The notes beneath the pieces were generated by a model. It worked only from the letters and a program-made list of their open reading frames with translations, was not told the origin of the DNA and did no database searches. The translations under genes were made by a program, and so were the position numbers. A stretch of DNA of 64,000 bases, from the NCBI RefSeq assembly GCF_000564855.1, contig NZ_AYXG01000139.1, positions 78,966-142,965 of the forward strand, in the 5' to 3' direction. The DNA comes from Actinokineospora spheciospongiae. GTDB taxonomy: Bacteria; Actinomycetota; Actinomycetes; Mycobacteriales; Pseudonocardiaceae. The first letter of the stretch is position 1. The number at the start of each line of letters is the position of its first letter. Positions 34,601 through 45,221 of this stretch are shown piece after piece.

Positions 34601-35241
34601 GCCTCGACAGGCACCGGATCGCCGCCCGCGTCGCCCGCGACATCCCGCGCGGGTCCCACGTCAACCTCGGCATCGGCCAACCCACCCTCGTCGCCGACCA
34701 CCTGCCGCCCGACTCCGGCGTCGTCCTGCACACCGAGAACGGCATGCTCAACATGGGCCCCGCCGCCACCGGCGGCGACGTCGACCCCGACCTGACCAAC
34801 GCGGGCAAGGCCCCCGTCACCGAACTCCCCGGCGCCTCCTACTTCCACCAGGCCGACTCCTTCGCCATGGTGCGCGGCGGGCACCTCGACGTCTGCGTCC
34901 TCGGCGCCTTCCAGGTCTCGGTGTCGGGCGACCTGGCCAACTGGCACACCGGCGCCCCCGGCGCCATCCCCGCCGTCGGCGGCGCCATGGACCTCGCCGC
35001 CGGTGCCCGCCGGGTCTTCGTGATGATGACCCTGTTCGCCGAGGACGGCACCCCCAAACTCGTCCCCGCCTGCACCTACCCGCTGACCGGCCTCGCCTGC
35101 GTCACCCGCCTCTACACCGACCTCGCCACCTTCGACCTCGGCCCCCGCGGCGCCGTGGTCCGCGAAACCCACGGCCCGACCGTCGCCGAACTCAGCGGAC
35201 GACTCAGCCTGCCGCTGGCCGGAGGTCCGGCGCGGCACTGA
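34597..35241 (+). CDS. pcaJ: 3-oxoadipate CoA-transferase, beta subunit
   Basis: A 214-residue family I CoA-transferase B subunit. The catalytic Glu is in HTENGMLNMGP, and VNLGIGQPTLVADHL is the usual start of the fold. It forms a heteromer with the alpha subunit. The GTG overlaps the pcaI stop. The upper pathway genes (pcaGHBDC) are not in the window. Confidence 0.87.
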   Translation: MSLDRHRIAARVARDIPRGSHVNLGIGQPTLVADHLPPDSGVVLHTENGMLNMGPAATGGDVDPDLTNAGKAPVTELPGASYFHQADSFAMVRGGHLDVCVLGAFQVSVSGDLANWHTGAPGAIPAVGGAMDLAAGARRVFVMMTLFAEDGTPKLVPACTYPLTGLACVTRLYTDLATFDLGPRGAVVRETHGPTVAELSGRLSLPLAGGPARH

Positions 35242-35306
35242 TGCGACCCCCGTCGGGTGATCGGTCCACTTCGGACGAATGGGCCGATTCCCTCCCGGGC
35301 CGGACG

Positions 35307-36542
35307 TCAGCGGCGGCGGGTGACGGCGATGGCGGGGAGCAGGGCCAGGGACAGGACGCCGCCCGCGAGGGCGAGGACGGGGTAGCCCGCGGCGCCGACG
35401 ACGACGCCGGAGGCCAGGCCGCCGGTGGCTCCGGCGATGGCGATGGAGACGTCGATGGCGCCCTGGGTCTTGGCGCGGGTGGCCAGGGGGACCGCGTCGG
35501 TGACGATGGCGGTGCCGGAGACGAGGCCGAAGTTCCAGCCCAGGCCGAGCAGCGCCAGCGCCAGTGCCAGCAGGGCGATGGAGTCGCCCGGTGCGGTGGC
35601 GGCGATGATCCCGGCGGCGAGCAGGGTGACGCCGGACGCGGCGGCGAGGGGGAGGCGGCCGTGGCGGTCGACGAGCAGGCCGGTCAGGGGTGAGGGCAGG
35701 TACATGGCGCCGATGTGGATGCCGATGACCAGGCCGGAGGCGGCGGTGCCGTGGCCGTGGTCGTGCATGTGGACCGGGGTCATGGTCATGATCGCCACCA
35801 TGACCAGTTGGGTGAGGACCATGACCAGGCCGCCCAGCAGGGGACCCGGTGCGTGCCGCGGCTCCGGGGTCGGCAGCGTGGGGTCGGTCGCGGTCGCGGG
35901 GGCCGGTTCCCGCTCGTGCAGGGTGCGGGCGAGCAGCAGGGGATCGGGGCGCAACCAGAGGGTCAGGACGAGCGCGGCGAGGGCGTAGGCGGTGCCGGAG
36001 AGCACGAACAGCCCCGCCAGGTGGGGCAGGCCCGCCCAGTGGGCGAGGGTGCCCGCGGGGGCGGCGAGGTTGGGGCCGGCGACACCGCCGATGGTGGTGG
36101 CGACCAGGACGGTGGACACGGCGCGGGCGCGGTGGGTGGGGGCGGCGAGGTCGGCCCCGGCGTAGCGGGCCTGCAGGTTGGTGGCGGTGCCCGCGCCGTA
36201 GACGAACAGGGCGGCGAAGAGCAGGACGGCGTTGTCCAGTGCCGCGGCGGTGATCACCCCGGCGCTGCCCAGGGCGCCCGCGAGGTAACCCGCCGCGAGA
36301 CCGGGGCGGCGGCCGCGGGCGTGGGAGATCCGACCGACGGCGACGGCGGTGAGGGCGGAGCCCGCGGTGAACAGGGCGCTGGGCAGACCGGCGAGGGTGG
36401 TGGAGCCGAGCATGTCCTGGGCGAGCAGGGCGCCGACGGTGACGCCCGCCGCCAGTCCCGCCCCGCTGAGGACCTGGGAGGCCACCAGGACCCGCAAGGT
36501 GCGGCGTTGGACGTGGGAGCGGGCGTCGGTGGTGTCGGTCAT
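35307..36542 (-). CDS. MFS transporter
   Basis: A 411-residue major facilitator with about 12 helices. The signature GRISHARGRRPGLAAG after helix 2 and a second copy LLVDRHGRLPLAAA after helix 8 define the two halves. A His-rich loop (VHMHDHGHG) at the start of the second half is typical of a group of actinomycete drug exporters. The ATG at 36542 is preceded by AAGGAA. The substrate is unknown. It is convergent with pcaJ, so not part of that operon. Confidence 0.85.
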   Translation of the reverse strand: MTDTTDARSHVQRRTLRVLVASQVLSGAGLAAGVTVGALLAQDMLGSTTLAGLPSALFTAGSALTAVAVGRISHARGRRPGLAAGYLAGALGSAGVITAAALDNAVLLFAALFVYGAGTATNLQARYAGADLAAPTHRARAVSTVLVATTIGGVAGPNLAAPAGTLAHWAGLPHLAGLFVLSGTAYALAALVLTLWLRPDPLLLARTLHEREPAPATATDPTLPTPEPRHAPGPLLGGLVMVLTQLVMVAIMTMTPVHMHDHGHGTAASGLVIGIHIGAMYLPSPLTGLLVDRHGRLPLAAASGVTLLAAGIIAATAPGDSIALLALALALLGLGWNFGLVSGTAIVTDAVPLATRAKTQGAIDVSIAIAGATGGLASGVVVGAAGYPVLALAGGVLSLALLPAIAVTRRR

Positions 36543-36660
36543 GGTGGTGCGTTCCTTCGTCGAGGGGCAGGGCAGACCACCGGGTGACCCAGTCACCACC
36601 CGGGTGGGTGTCGACAGGCCGGGACGGTCCGGGGATCGATGACCCGAGTCTGGTGGGTCG

Positions 36661-36681
36661 GCTTGCCCGCCGCAGGCAAGC
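36661..36681. repeat. inverted repeat between the MFS and peptidase genes
   Basis: GCTTGCC and GGCAAGC form a perfect 7-bp inverted repeat with a 7-base spacer in the 230-base divergent region. It may be an operator; no regulator is next to it. Confidence 0.4.
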
Positions 36682-36774
36682 GCGCGGTTCTGCGGCACCG
36701 GTGGGGCAGGCCTCACCTCCGACACTGCGGATAGCCGGATGTCGAAGCGGGCGTCGCGGCGCGATGCTGTGGCG

Positions 36775-38235
36775 ATGCGACGAATTCTCCTTGCCGGGGT
36801 GGCGGTCCTCTCCTTCTCGGCCGTTCCGGTGGCCGCCGCGGAAGCGGGCGGGGTGGTGTGGGGAGCGTGCCCCGGGGCTCCGGTGGTCGACCCCCGGCAG
36901 GAATGCGCGACGGTCCGGGTCCCGATGGACTACGGCGCGCCGGGTGGGGATCGGATCGAGTTGGCTGTCTCGCGGATTCGGACCGCGAAGGCCGGGGCGC
37001 GGCGCGGGGTGCTGCTGCTCATCCCGGGCGGACCGGGCGGTTCGGGGATCAACCGGCCCAGCTCGTACGTCTCGCGGTTGCCGGTCGAGTTGCTCGACCG
37101 GTACGACCTCGTCGGGTTCGACCCGAGGGGGGTCGGGCGGAGCACGCCGGTGTCGTGCAGGCTGGCGGGTGATGACATCGCCCCGGCCCACCTCTACCCC
37201 TGGCCCGCGCCCGACGGGGACATCGCGGGCAACGTCGAGCGGGCCCGGCGGATCGCCGAGACCTGCGGGCGCGACGGCGGGGAGCTGCTGCGCCACATCA
37301 GCACCCGGAACGAGGCGCGGGACATCGACCGCATCCGCCGGGCACTCGGCGAGGAGCGGATCTCCTACTGGGGCGTCTCGTACGGCACCTATGCGGGCGC
37401 GGTCTACGCCACGATGTTCCCCGAGCGCACCGACCGGGTCGTGCTGGACAGCAGCGGTGATCCGAATCCCCGCCGCGTGGCGCGCGGGTGGGCGGCGAAC
37501 TACGGCGTCGGTGTCGAGGACCGCTTCCCGGACTTCGCCGCGTGGGCTGCGGCTCGGCACACCGAATACGGGTTGGGCGCGGACGCGACCGCTGTGCGGG
37601 AGACGTTCCTGCGGCTCGCGGCGGGCCTGGACCGGCAGCCGCTGCCCTGGCCCGGCGCCAACCCGCCGCGGCTGACCGGCAACGTCCTGCGGAGCACGAT
37701 GCTCCCCGCGCTGTACTCCGACGCCGATTTCCCCCGGCTCGCCGGGCTGATGCGCGCGGCGATGGCGTCCGGGCCGCTGCCGAGCCTGCCCGCGCCGCCG
37801 GAACCCGTTCAGCAGAACACGACGGCCGTCGCCATCGGCACCCTGTGCAATGACGTGGAGTGGCCTGATTCGGTTCGCGCCCACCAGCGGGACGTGGACC
37901 GGGACCGCCTGGCGCACCCACTCACGGCGGGGATGCCGGTGAACATCTTCCCCTGCGCGTTCTGGCCCCACCCGCCTGCCGAGCGGACGACTCGGATCAC
38001 CCCGCGCGGCCCGTCGAACGTGCTGCTCGTGAACAACCTGCGCGACCCCTCGACACCGCACAGCGGCGCCTTGCGGATGCGGCGCGCGTTCGGCGACCGG
38101 GCCCGCATGGTCAGCGTCGACTCCGGCGGCCACGGCGCCTACCTGGCCAACGGCAACGCCTGCGGGGACCGGACCGTGACCGCCTTCCTCGTCGACGGCA
38201 CGCGCCCGGCGCACGACGTCCTCTGCGGGACGTGA
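36775..38235 (+). CDS. secreted tripeptidyl aminopeptidase-like hydrolase
   Basis: A 486-residue alpha/beta hydrolase of the TAP/SlpD family. A signal peptide (residues 1-22, MRRILLAGVAVLSF...) precedes the oxyanion-hole motif LLIPGGPGGSG. The nucleophile is in WGVSYGTYAG, the Asp in NNLRDPSTP and the His in DSGGHGAY. These enzymes remove tripeptides from secreted proteins and peptides. A start at 36739 would add 12 Arg-rich residues before the signal; the ATG at 36775 gives a normal signal peptide. The 287 bases after the stop contain no gene but a lower-GC promoter region. Confidence 0.85.
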   Translation: MRRILLAGVAVLSFSAVPVAAAEAGGVVWGACPGAPVVDPRQECATVRVPMDYGAPGGDRIELAVSRIRTAKAGARRGVLLLIPGGPGGSGINRPSSYVSRLPVELLDRYDLVGFDPRGVGRSTPVSCRLAGDDIAPAHLYPWPAPDGDIAGNVERARRIAETCGRDGGELLRHISTRNEARDIDRIRRALGEERISYWGVSYGTYAGAVYATMFPERTDRVVLDSSGDPNPRRVARGWAANYGVGVEDRFPDFAAWAAARHTEYGLGADATAVRETFLRLAAGLDRQPLPWPGANPPRLTGNVLRSTMLPALYSDADFPRLAGLMRAAMASGPLPSLPAPPEPVQQNTTAVAIGTLCNDVEWPDSVRAHQRDVDRDRLAHPLTAGMPVNIFPCAFWPHPPAERTTRITPRGPSNVLLVNNLRDPSTPHSGALRMRRAFGDRARMVSVDSGGHGAYLANGNACGDRTVTAFLVDGTRPAHDVLCGT

Positions 38236-38522
38236 CAGCGCAATCCCGGTCCGCGGAATTGGAGAAAGGCGGCGCGCTTTTCGGACAAGGGGCCGGTTCC
38301 TGCGGCGGGTGACAGGTTTCGGGGCGGCATTTGTCAGGGCGTGGTGGACGCCGAGTCCAGGGGTTCGTGCTCTGTTCCTGACAAAGCTGGTGAATCGGTT
38401 TCTGGTGTTCGGGGAATTATGATCGCAATTCCCCCGTTCCGCACATTGTGCATTGCGTTCAGGCGTTCGACCCGAGATGGTGGCGGGGAGTCCATCCGGC
38501 GGGACACCAGAGGAGCAGTCGC

Positions 38523-39206
38523 GTGCGAGAACACCGTCTCGTCCTGGTGGGGATGGGGGCTGACGCCGCGAACCGGGAGACCGATCTGCGAATCCTGGCC
38601 GAGGAGGTGGGGGCCAGGGTGGCCTACCTGCAGCTCGGCGCGCCGACCCTGCACGACGTGCTCGACGACCTCGCGGCGACCGAGCCCGGTTCGCTCGTGC
38701 GCCTGGTGGCCGTCCCCACGGCGGGGACCGTCTCGCCCGCGCGGTCGTGGTTGCGGCGGGTCGCGGGGGACTGGGTGCGGAGGTTCCCCGGGGTGCTGGC
38801 CATCACGGTCGCGGACCGGGCGGTGACCGGGGAGGAGGCGGGTCTGTCCTCACCCGCCTGGGACACCGCGCCGGGGCACGGCCGCCACGTCCTGGTCTGC
38901 CACGGACCGCGGTGCAGCGCGCGGGGGGCCGCCGAGACCGCCGAGGCGCTCGCCCGCGCCCTGCGCGAGCGCGGGGTCGGTGTGGACGGGGTGCTGCTCA
39001 CCCACACCGGCTGCCTCTACCCCTGCAACCACGGGCCCGTGGTCGCGGTGGCCTCCGACGACCAGTGGTGGGGGCCGGTCACCGCGCAGGGCGCGCGCGA
39101 CCTCGTTGCCGCCTGGGCCGCCGATCCGCGCAGCGGCGCCCGCAGGCCCGTCAGCAGGCCGGGCGCGCTCGCGGAGGCGCTGCCGCCGCCGCACGGGCAG
39201 GGCTGA
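38523..39206 (+). CDS. (2Fe-2S) ferredoxin-like protein with CbiX-like N-terminus
   Basis: A 227-residue protein. The C-terminal half is a thioredoxin-like ferredoxin: VCHGPRCSARGA supplies two cysteines and HTGCLYPCNHGPVV two more. The N-terminal 120 residues begin HRLVLVGMGAD and resemble the sirohydrochlorin/cobalt chelatase (CbiX) fold, without a clear metal His pair. The GTG has GAGGAG six bases upstream. Such fusions are linked to cobalamin metabolism, which agrees with the B12-controlled importer just downstream, although the riboswitch separates the transcripts. Confidence 0.78.
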   Translation: MREHRLVLVGMGADAANRETDLRILAEEVGARVAYLQLGAPTLHDVLDDLAATEPGSLVRLVAVPTAGTVSPARSWLRRVAGDWVRRFPGVLAITVADRAVTGEEAGLSSPAWDTAPGHGRHVLVCHGPRCSARGAAETAEALARALRERGVGVDGVLLTHTGCLYPCNHGPVVAVASDDQWWGPVTAQGARDLVAAWAADPRSGARRPVSRPGALAEALPPPHGQG

Positions 39207-39227
39207 ACCCGACCGCGGGCAACAGCC

Positions 39228-39266
39228 ACGGCCACGTCACACGGCCACGTCACACGGCCACGTCAC
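39228..39266 (+). repeat. three tandem 13-bp repeats
   Basis: ACGGCCACGTCAC occurs three times without interruption, about 30 bases before the cobalamin riboswitch. It lies where the promoter of the B12 importer is expected and could be an operator array. Confidence 0.8.
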
Positions 39267-39295
39267 ACGGCTCTGTCCCCGGCGGCCGGGACCGT

Positions 39296-39465
39296 GTTAG
39301 GTTCTGCCCGAGCCAGTCGTGCCCGCAAGGCCAGGGAACCCGGTGCGAATCCGGGACTGTCGCGCAGCGGTGAGGGTGACCGGCGGAACACGTGCCACTG
39401 GGCCCCGGTGCCCGGGAAGGCGTTCCGGCGGGCTGAACCCGAGTCCGAAGACCTGCTGGCTCGGT
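39296..39465 (+). ncRNA. cobalamin riboswitch
   Basis: The leader contains the conserved core AGGGAACCCGGTGCGAATCCGGGACTGTCGCGCAGCGGT (core blocks at 39333-39370), followed by GAGTCCGAAGACC near 39440. These are the standard B12-riboswitch boxes. It precedes a BtuC-type permease gene, so import should be switched off when adenosylcobalamin is plentiful. Confidence 0.93.
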
Positions 39466-39535
39466 CGTCGACCGATCGGGCTTCGCGGATGAGCCCCTGG
39501 CGAGAGCGGGTTCGGCGTGCGCGTCGTCGTGTGGC

Positions 39536-40584
39536 GTGTCCGGTAGCGGGACGCGCAGGGTGCCGACCCTGCCCCTGGTGCTGGCGTTGTCGGTCTGCCT
39601 GGTCCTGAGCATGGCGGTGTCGCTGACGCTCGGCTCGGAGTCGCTGCGGCCCGCCGGGGTGTGGCGGGCCGTCGAGGCGGGCCTCACCGGCACCCCGGGC
39701 CCCGACCGGGTCTACGACGCCATCGTGTGGGACCTGCGGGCGCCGCGGGTGGTGCTGGCGGCGGTCGTGGGCGCGGGGCTGGCGGTGGCGGGCGCGGTCG
39801 TGCAGACCCTGGTCCGCAACCCGCTGGCCGACCCGTACCTGCTCGGCGTCTCCGCGGGCGCCGGGGTGGGCGCGACGCTGGTCATCGTCGCGGGGGCGTT
39901 CGGCGGGCTGGGGGTCTGGGGGCTGTCGGCCGGGGCGCTGGCCGGGGCGGTGGTGGCCGCGCTGCTGGTGTTCGGGGTGGCGCTGGCCCAGGGCGGGTTG
40001 ACCCCGTTGCGGCTCGTCCTCACCGGCGTGGTGCTCTCCGCGGCGTTCTCGTCGGTGTCGAGCTTCCTGGTGTTCGTCGGGGACGAACCGGAGGCGACGC
40101 AGGCTGTCCTGCACTGGCTGCTGGGCAGCCTGTCCGGGGCCACCTGGGACAACACCGGCCCCGCGCTGGTCGCCGTCGCCGTGGCCACCGCGGCGCTGGT
40201 GGGCGTGCACTCGTGGCTCGACGCCCTCGCCTCCGGCCCGGACGTGGCCGCCGCGCTGGGCGTGCCGGTGCGCGGGGTGCGGATCGGGCTGTTCCTGCTG
40301 TCCTCCGTCCTGGTCGGGGTGCTCGTGGCGGTGTCGGGCGGCGTCGGGTTCGTCGGCCTGGTGGTGCCGCACCTGGCCAGGGTCGCGGTCGGCGCGCGGC
40401 ACGCCGCGGTGCTGCCGGTCGCCGCCGTCGGCGGCGCGCTGTTCCTGGTGTGGGTCGACGTCGTGGCCCGCGTGCTGGTGCGACCGCAGGAGATGCCGCT
40501 GAGCGTGGTGACCGGGCTCATCGGCGCGCCGGTCTTCCTGGTCCTGATGGGACGCAGGCACTACAGCTTCTCCGGGGGCGGCCG

Positions 40585-40588
<4 letters not shown>
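39536..40588 (+). CDS. btuC: cobalamin ABC importer permease (BtuC-like)
   Basis: A 350-residue FecCD-type permease with about ten helices and the diagnostic motifs VRNPLADPYLLGVSAGAGVGA and GFVGLVVPHLAR. Iron-siderophore and B12 permeases share this fold; the cobalamin riboswitch upstream decides for vitamin B12 or a corrinoid. It starts with GTG and overlaps the ATPase gene by four bases. Confidence 0.88.
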
Positions 40589-41384
<796 letters not shown>

Positions 41385-41388
<4 letters not shown>

Positions 41389-42419
41389 GAACGAACCGAC
41401 CACGCCCGCGCGCCCTGCTCTGCGCCGCGCTCCTGACCGCGGTCCCCGCCCTCGCGGGGTGCGGCGGCGGGGAACAGCCCGCCGCGGCGAACCGGGTCAC
41501 GGTGGACAACTGCGGCGAGCAGGTCCCGTTCCCGAGCCCGGCGCAGCGGTTGTTCGTCAACCAGGGCAACCGCGTCGCCACGGTCCTCGCCCTCGGTGCC
41601 GCGGACCAGGTGGCCGCGGTGAGCAGCCTGGGCGACGACCGCGCCGTGCTCGGGGCCGCCTACGGCACGGAGGTGGTCGACGGGCTGAACCTCACCACGG
41701 ACGGGCAGCCGTCGCTGGAGAACGTCGTGGCCCAGCGCGCCGACGTGGTGGTCTCCTGGTTCAGCGACGGCGCCGACGTGACACCGGACCGGTTGGCGGC
41801 GCGGTCGATCGCGGCCTACCAGTCGACCGAGGGCTGCAAGCGGGGTTCCGGTGACGCGCGCGGCACCGTCGAACCCTGGGCCGCCCTCAACACCGACCTG
41901 CGCAACCTCGGGCGGATCACCGGGCGCGACCGGGAGGCGGAGGCCGCGGTGGCCGACATCGGGGCCCGCCGCGACGCGCTCGCCGCCGCCCCCGCGGCGC
42001 CGGACCGGCCGACGGTCTTCCTGTTCGACCGCGGCACCACCGACGTCTACTCCAGCGGGGCCTTCGGCGCCCCGCAGGCGATCATCGAGGCCGCGGGGGC
42101 GCGCAACGCCCTCGGTGACCTCCAGGAGTCCTGGACCTCGGTGTCGTGGGAGCGCATCGTCGCCGCGGACCCGGACTTCATCGCCTTCGTCGACTACAAG
42201 CGGCAGTCCTACCAGGACAAGGTCGACGTCCTGCGGACGAACCCCGCCACCAGGGACCTGCCCGCCGTCGTCGAGGGCCGGTTCCTCAACCTGCCGTTCG
42301 CGATGTGGACGAGCAGCCCGCTGAACATCGACGCCGCCGAGCACCTGCGCGCCGGGTTGGAGTCCCGGGGCCTGCTGCCGCGCAGCGGGGTCGAGCCGCG
42401 CCTGACCCTCCCCGGCTGA
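41385..42419 (+). CDS. btuF: cobalamin-binding lipoprotein (BtuF-like)
   Basis: A 344-residue substrate-binding protein with a lipobox (LAGC, Cys26) and two lobes typical of class III helical-backbone binders. VDNCGEQVPFPSPAQRL is the usual first strand motif. It would capture corrinoids at the cell surface for the BtuCD pair. A terminator follows. Its paralogue at 45218 shares the VTVDNCG start but serves another system. Confidence 0.85.
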
Positions 42420-42425
42420 CCGGTG

Positions 42426-42462
42426 CCCCGGCGGCGGGCCGAGCGGGGCCGCGCCGCCGGGG
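42426..42462. terminator. bidirectional terminator
   Basis: CCCCGGCGGCG and its complement form a perfect 11-bp stem between the convergent btuF-like and methyltransferase genes. Confidence 0.7.
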
Positions 42463-42467
42463 TCGGG

Positions 42468-43241
42468 TCAGCGCAGCCCGACGACGATCCGCTCCTGCAG
42501 GTCCTGCCAGACCACGCCCGCCTCGGCGAACCCGGCGTCGAGCAGCGCGGCCTCGGTGAACCGGTGCGAGGCACCCGTCCAGTCGCGCGAGCCCTCCGGC
42601 CACAGCGTCTCGCGCAGGGCGAGGGCGTCGGCCAGCCCTGGCTCGGCCCGCACGGCCTCCCACCACTGCTCCCAGGACTCGGCGCCGCCCTCGAACGCCT
42701 TCGTGCGCCGTCGCAGCGCGAGGGCGTCGCACGCCGAGCGCAGCCTGCTCCCCTGGTCGTGCGGGAGGTAGTCGGCGTTGAGCAGGACACCGTCCGGCCG
42801 CAGGAGCCGGAAGGCGCGGCGGTAGGTCGCGGCGAGGACCGAGGGTTCGAGCCAGTGCAGCGCCGTGCTGGAGAGCACCGCGTCGAACGAACCGTCCTCG
42901 CCGAGGCCGTCGGCCCACCCCGGGTCGCGCAGGTCGGCCCGCACCCAGCGCAGCCTGCCGTCGAAGTCGCCGAGGGCGCCCTCGCCGATGGCCAGGAGCA
43001 CCGGGTCGACGTCGACCGCCACCGCCCGCGCCGAGGGCAGCCGCTCCAGCAGCCTGCCGCTGATCGCGCCGGGGCCGCAGGCCAGGTCGAGCACCACCAG
43101 GTCCTCGGCGGGCCGCAGGTGGGTCAGCACCTCGAACAGGACCTCGTACACGCGGTCGCGGTCGGCGATGTAAGCGGTCTGCTGGACGTCCCACCGGCGG
43201 TACAGGTCCGGCCTGGGGTCGATCGGGTCGAGCGTGGTCAC
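42468..43241 (-). CDS. class I SAM-dependent methyltransferase
   Basis: A 257-residue methyltransferase of the trans-aconitate/UbiE type. Motif I is VVLDLACGPGAISG, motif II AVDVDPVLL, and SSTALHWL is the typical motif IV region. The substrate is unknown. It is 43 bases downstream of the Fec-type ATPase gene on the same strand and may be transcribed with the metal-import operon. Confidence 0.82.
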   Translation of the reverse strand: MTTLDPIDPRPDLYRRWDVQQTAYIADRDRVYEVLFEVLTHLRPAEDLVVLDLACGPGAISGRLLERLPSARAVAVDVDPVLLAIGEGALGDFDGRLRWVRADLRDPGWADGLGEDGSFDAVLSSTALHWLEPSVLAATYRRAFRLLRPDGVLLNADYLPHDQGSRLRSACDALALRRRTKAFEGGAESWEQWWEAVRAEPGLADALALRETLWPEGSRDWTGASHRFTEAALLDAGFAEAGVVWQDLQERIVVGLR

Positions 43242-43284
43242 GGGCTTCCTTCCGGGTGAGTGCGCCGGGGCGCGCGGGCCGACC

Positions 43285-44133
43285 TCATTCTTGTCCCTTG
43301 CCCGCCGCGGCCGGTTCCGCCGGGGACACCGCGCCCGCCAGCCGGGAGAAGGCGAGGTGGACCTGACCGGTGTCCGGGTCGGACCAGCGGTGCGACCGGA
43401 CGCCGAAGACCTCGGCGACCAGGTCGGTGGTCAGCACCTCGGCCGGCGGTCCGCCCGCGACGACGCGCCCGCGGTGCAGGACGTAGACCCGGTCGCAGTG
43501 CCCGACCGCCAGCGCGAGGTCGTGCATGACCGTCAGCGAGGCCACCCCGAGGCCGCGGACCAGGTCGAGCAGTTCCAACTGGAACCGGATGTCGAGGTGG
43601 TTGGTCGGCTCGTCGAGGACCAGCAGGCGCGGCTGCTGGGCCAGGGCCCTGGCCAGCAGGACCCGTTGCTTCTCGCCGCCGGAGAGGGTGTCGTAGTCGC
43701 GTCCGGCCAGCGCCGAGACCCCGGTCTTGGCCATGGCCTGCGCGCAGACGCGCCGGTCGTCGTCGGTGTCGCGGTCCACGGGCCCCTTGTGCGGGTTGCG
43801 GCCCATGGCGATGACGTCGGCGACCTTGAGGACGAAGTCGCTGCCGCTCTCCTGCACCACGACCGCGGTCCGCTGCGCGGACTGGCGCGCGCTCAGCGAC
43901 CACACGTCCGCGCCGTCGACCCGCACCACACCCGATTCCGGTCGCAGCGCCCGGTAGACCGCCCGCAGCAGCGTGGACTTCCCGCTGCCGTTCGGGCCGA
44001 CGACGGCGACCATCTCCGCGGGCCCGACCGTGAAGTCCACATCGGACACGATCGGCGTTCCGCCGAGCGAGACCGACACGCCCTCGGCGGTGACCCGCGG
44101 CGCCACCGCGCTCCCGTTCTCGTTGTGCCTCAC
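43285..44133 (-). CDS. metallophore ABC importer ATPase (FecE-like)
   Basis: A 282-residue ATPase with Walker A GPNGSGKST, signature LSGGEKQRVLLARAL, Walker B LLVLDEPTNHLD and H-loop MHDL. GTG start overlapping the permease stop. Together with the permease and binding protein it forms a Fec-type importer next to opine metallophore genes. It probably takes up the zinc-loaded (or iron/nickel-loaded) metallophore. Confidence 0.85.
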   Translation of the reverse strand: MRHNENGSAVAPRVTAEGVSVSLGGTPIVSDVDFTVGPAEMVAVVGPNGSGKSTLLRAVYRALRPESGVVRVDGADVWSLSARQSAQRTAVVVQESGSDFVLKVADVIAMGRNPHKGPVDRDTDDDRRVCAQAMAKTGVSALAGRDYDTLSGGEKQRVLLARALAQQPRLLVLDEPTNHLDIRFQLELLDLVRGLGVASLTVMHDLALAVGHCDRVYVLHRGRVVAGGPPAEVLTTDLVAEVFGVRSHRWSDPDTGQVHLAFSRLAGAVSPAEPAAAGKGQE

Positions 44134-45221
44134 CCGAATCGCGCCTCCCGTCCCACTTCGCGCTTGCGCAGCAACCAGATGAAGAACGGCACCCCGAACA
44201 CCGCCGTCACGATGGACAGCGGCAACTCGGTCGCCTCGAGCACGGTGCGCGCGGCCAGGTCCATCAGGACCAGGAACACCGCGCCGGTGAGCGCGGCCAC
44301 CGGCAGCAGCCGCCGGTGGTCGGCGCCGACCAGCATCCGGCACAGGTGCGGGATGATCAGCCCGACGAACGCGATCGCCCCGCTGACCGCGACCATCACC
44401 CCCACCATCAGCGAGGTGACCACCAGCATCCGGATGCGGAAGCGGGCGACGTCGAGCCCGAGGGACACCGCCGTCTCCTCCCCGCCGAGCAGCGAGTTCA
44501 ACGGCCGCGCCTGGGTGAACAGGTACAGCAGCCCGACGAGCACGCCCGCGGCGGGGACGCCGACGTCGCTCCAGGCGGTGGACCCGAGGCTGCCGAACAG
44601 CCAGGTGAGCACCCCCTGGACGTCGTGCGGGTTCGCGCGCAGCAGCAGGAGGCCGTAGAGGGCTTGGAACAGGTAGGCCAGCGACACCCCGGCGAGGATC
44701 AGCCGGAACGGCGTCACCCGCCCGCCGCGCTGGGCCAGCGCGTACACCAGCAGGGTCGCGATCAGCGCACCCGCGAACGCCGCGGACGAGATCCCCAGCC
44801 CGGCCGCCGCACCGGAGCCCACCACCAGCACCAGCACGGCGCCGAAGGAGGCCCCGGAGGAGACCCCGAGCAGGTACGGGTCGGCCAGCGGGTTGCGCAC
44901 GACCGCCTGCAGGACGACGCCGACCGCGGCCAGACCCGCCCCCACCACCGCGCCGAGCAGCGCCCTGGGCAGCCGGAACTGCCACACGATCTGGGCGAAC
45001 ACCGGGTCGGACGGCTTGGCGAACCACTCCGAGGAGATGTTGTGCAGCACCACCTGCACGGTTTCGCGCAGCGGAACGCTGACCGGCCCCAACGAGGTCG
45101 CGAGGGCGATCCCGACCAGCAGCGCGGCACCCAGGCCGAGCAGCAGCACCGCCTGCCCGGCCCGGCGCCGCGGCGGCGGGCCGCCTGCGGACCGCCGGTC
45201 GGTGTCCGGTGCCGCCGTCAC
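44130..45221 (-). CDS. metallophore ABC importer permease (FecCD-like)
   Basis: A 363-residue permease with about nine or ten helices, the motif VRNPLADPYLLGVSSGASFGA and FVGLIIPHLCRML. The GTG at 45221 overlaps the binding-protein stop; an upstream longer frame is excluded by that overlap. It works with the ATPase and lipoprotein genes on both sides. Confidence 0.87.
   Translation of the reverse strand: MTAAPDTDRRSAGGPPPRRRAGQAVLLLGLGAALLVGIALATSLGPVSVPLRETVQVVLHNISSEWFAKPSDPVFAQIVWQFRLPRALLGAVVGAGLAAVGVVLQAVVRNPLADPYLLGVSSGASFGAVLVLVVGSGAAAGLGISSAAFAGALIATLLVYALAQRGGRVTPFRLILAGVSLAYLFQALYGLLLLRANPHDVQGVLTWLFGSLGSTAWSDVGVPAAGVLVGLLYLFTQARPLNSLLGGEETAVSLGLDVARFRIRMLVVTSLMVGVMVAVSGAIAFVGLIIPHLCRMLVGADHRRLLPVAALTGAVFLVLMDLAARTVLEATELPLSIVTAVFGVPFFIWLLRKREVGREARFG

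Noticed and set aside
34447..38214. very long open frame (over 1200 codons) on the minus strand across the pca, MFS and peptidase genes
   Set aside because: It is antisense to well-recognised genes and has no family resemblance; long antisense frames are expected at this GC content.
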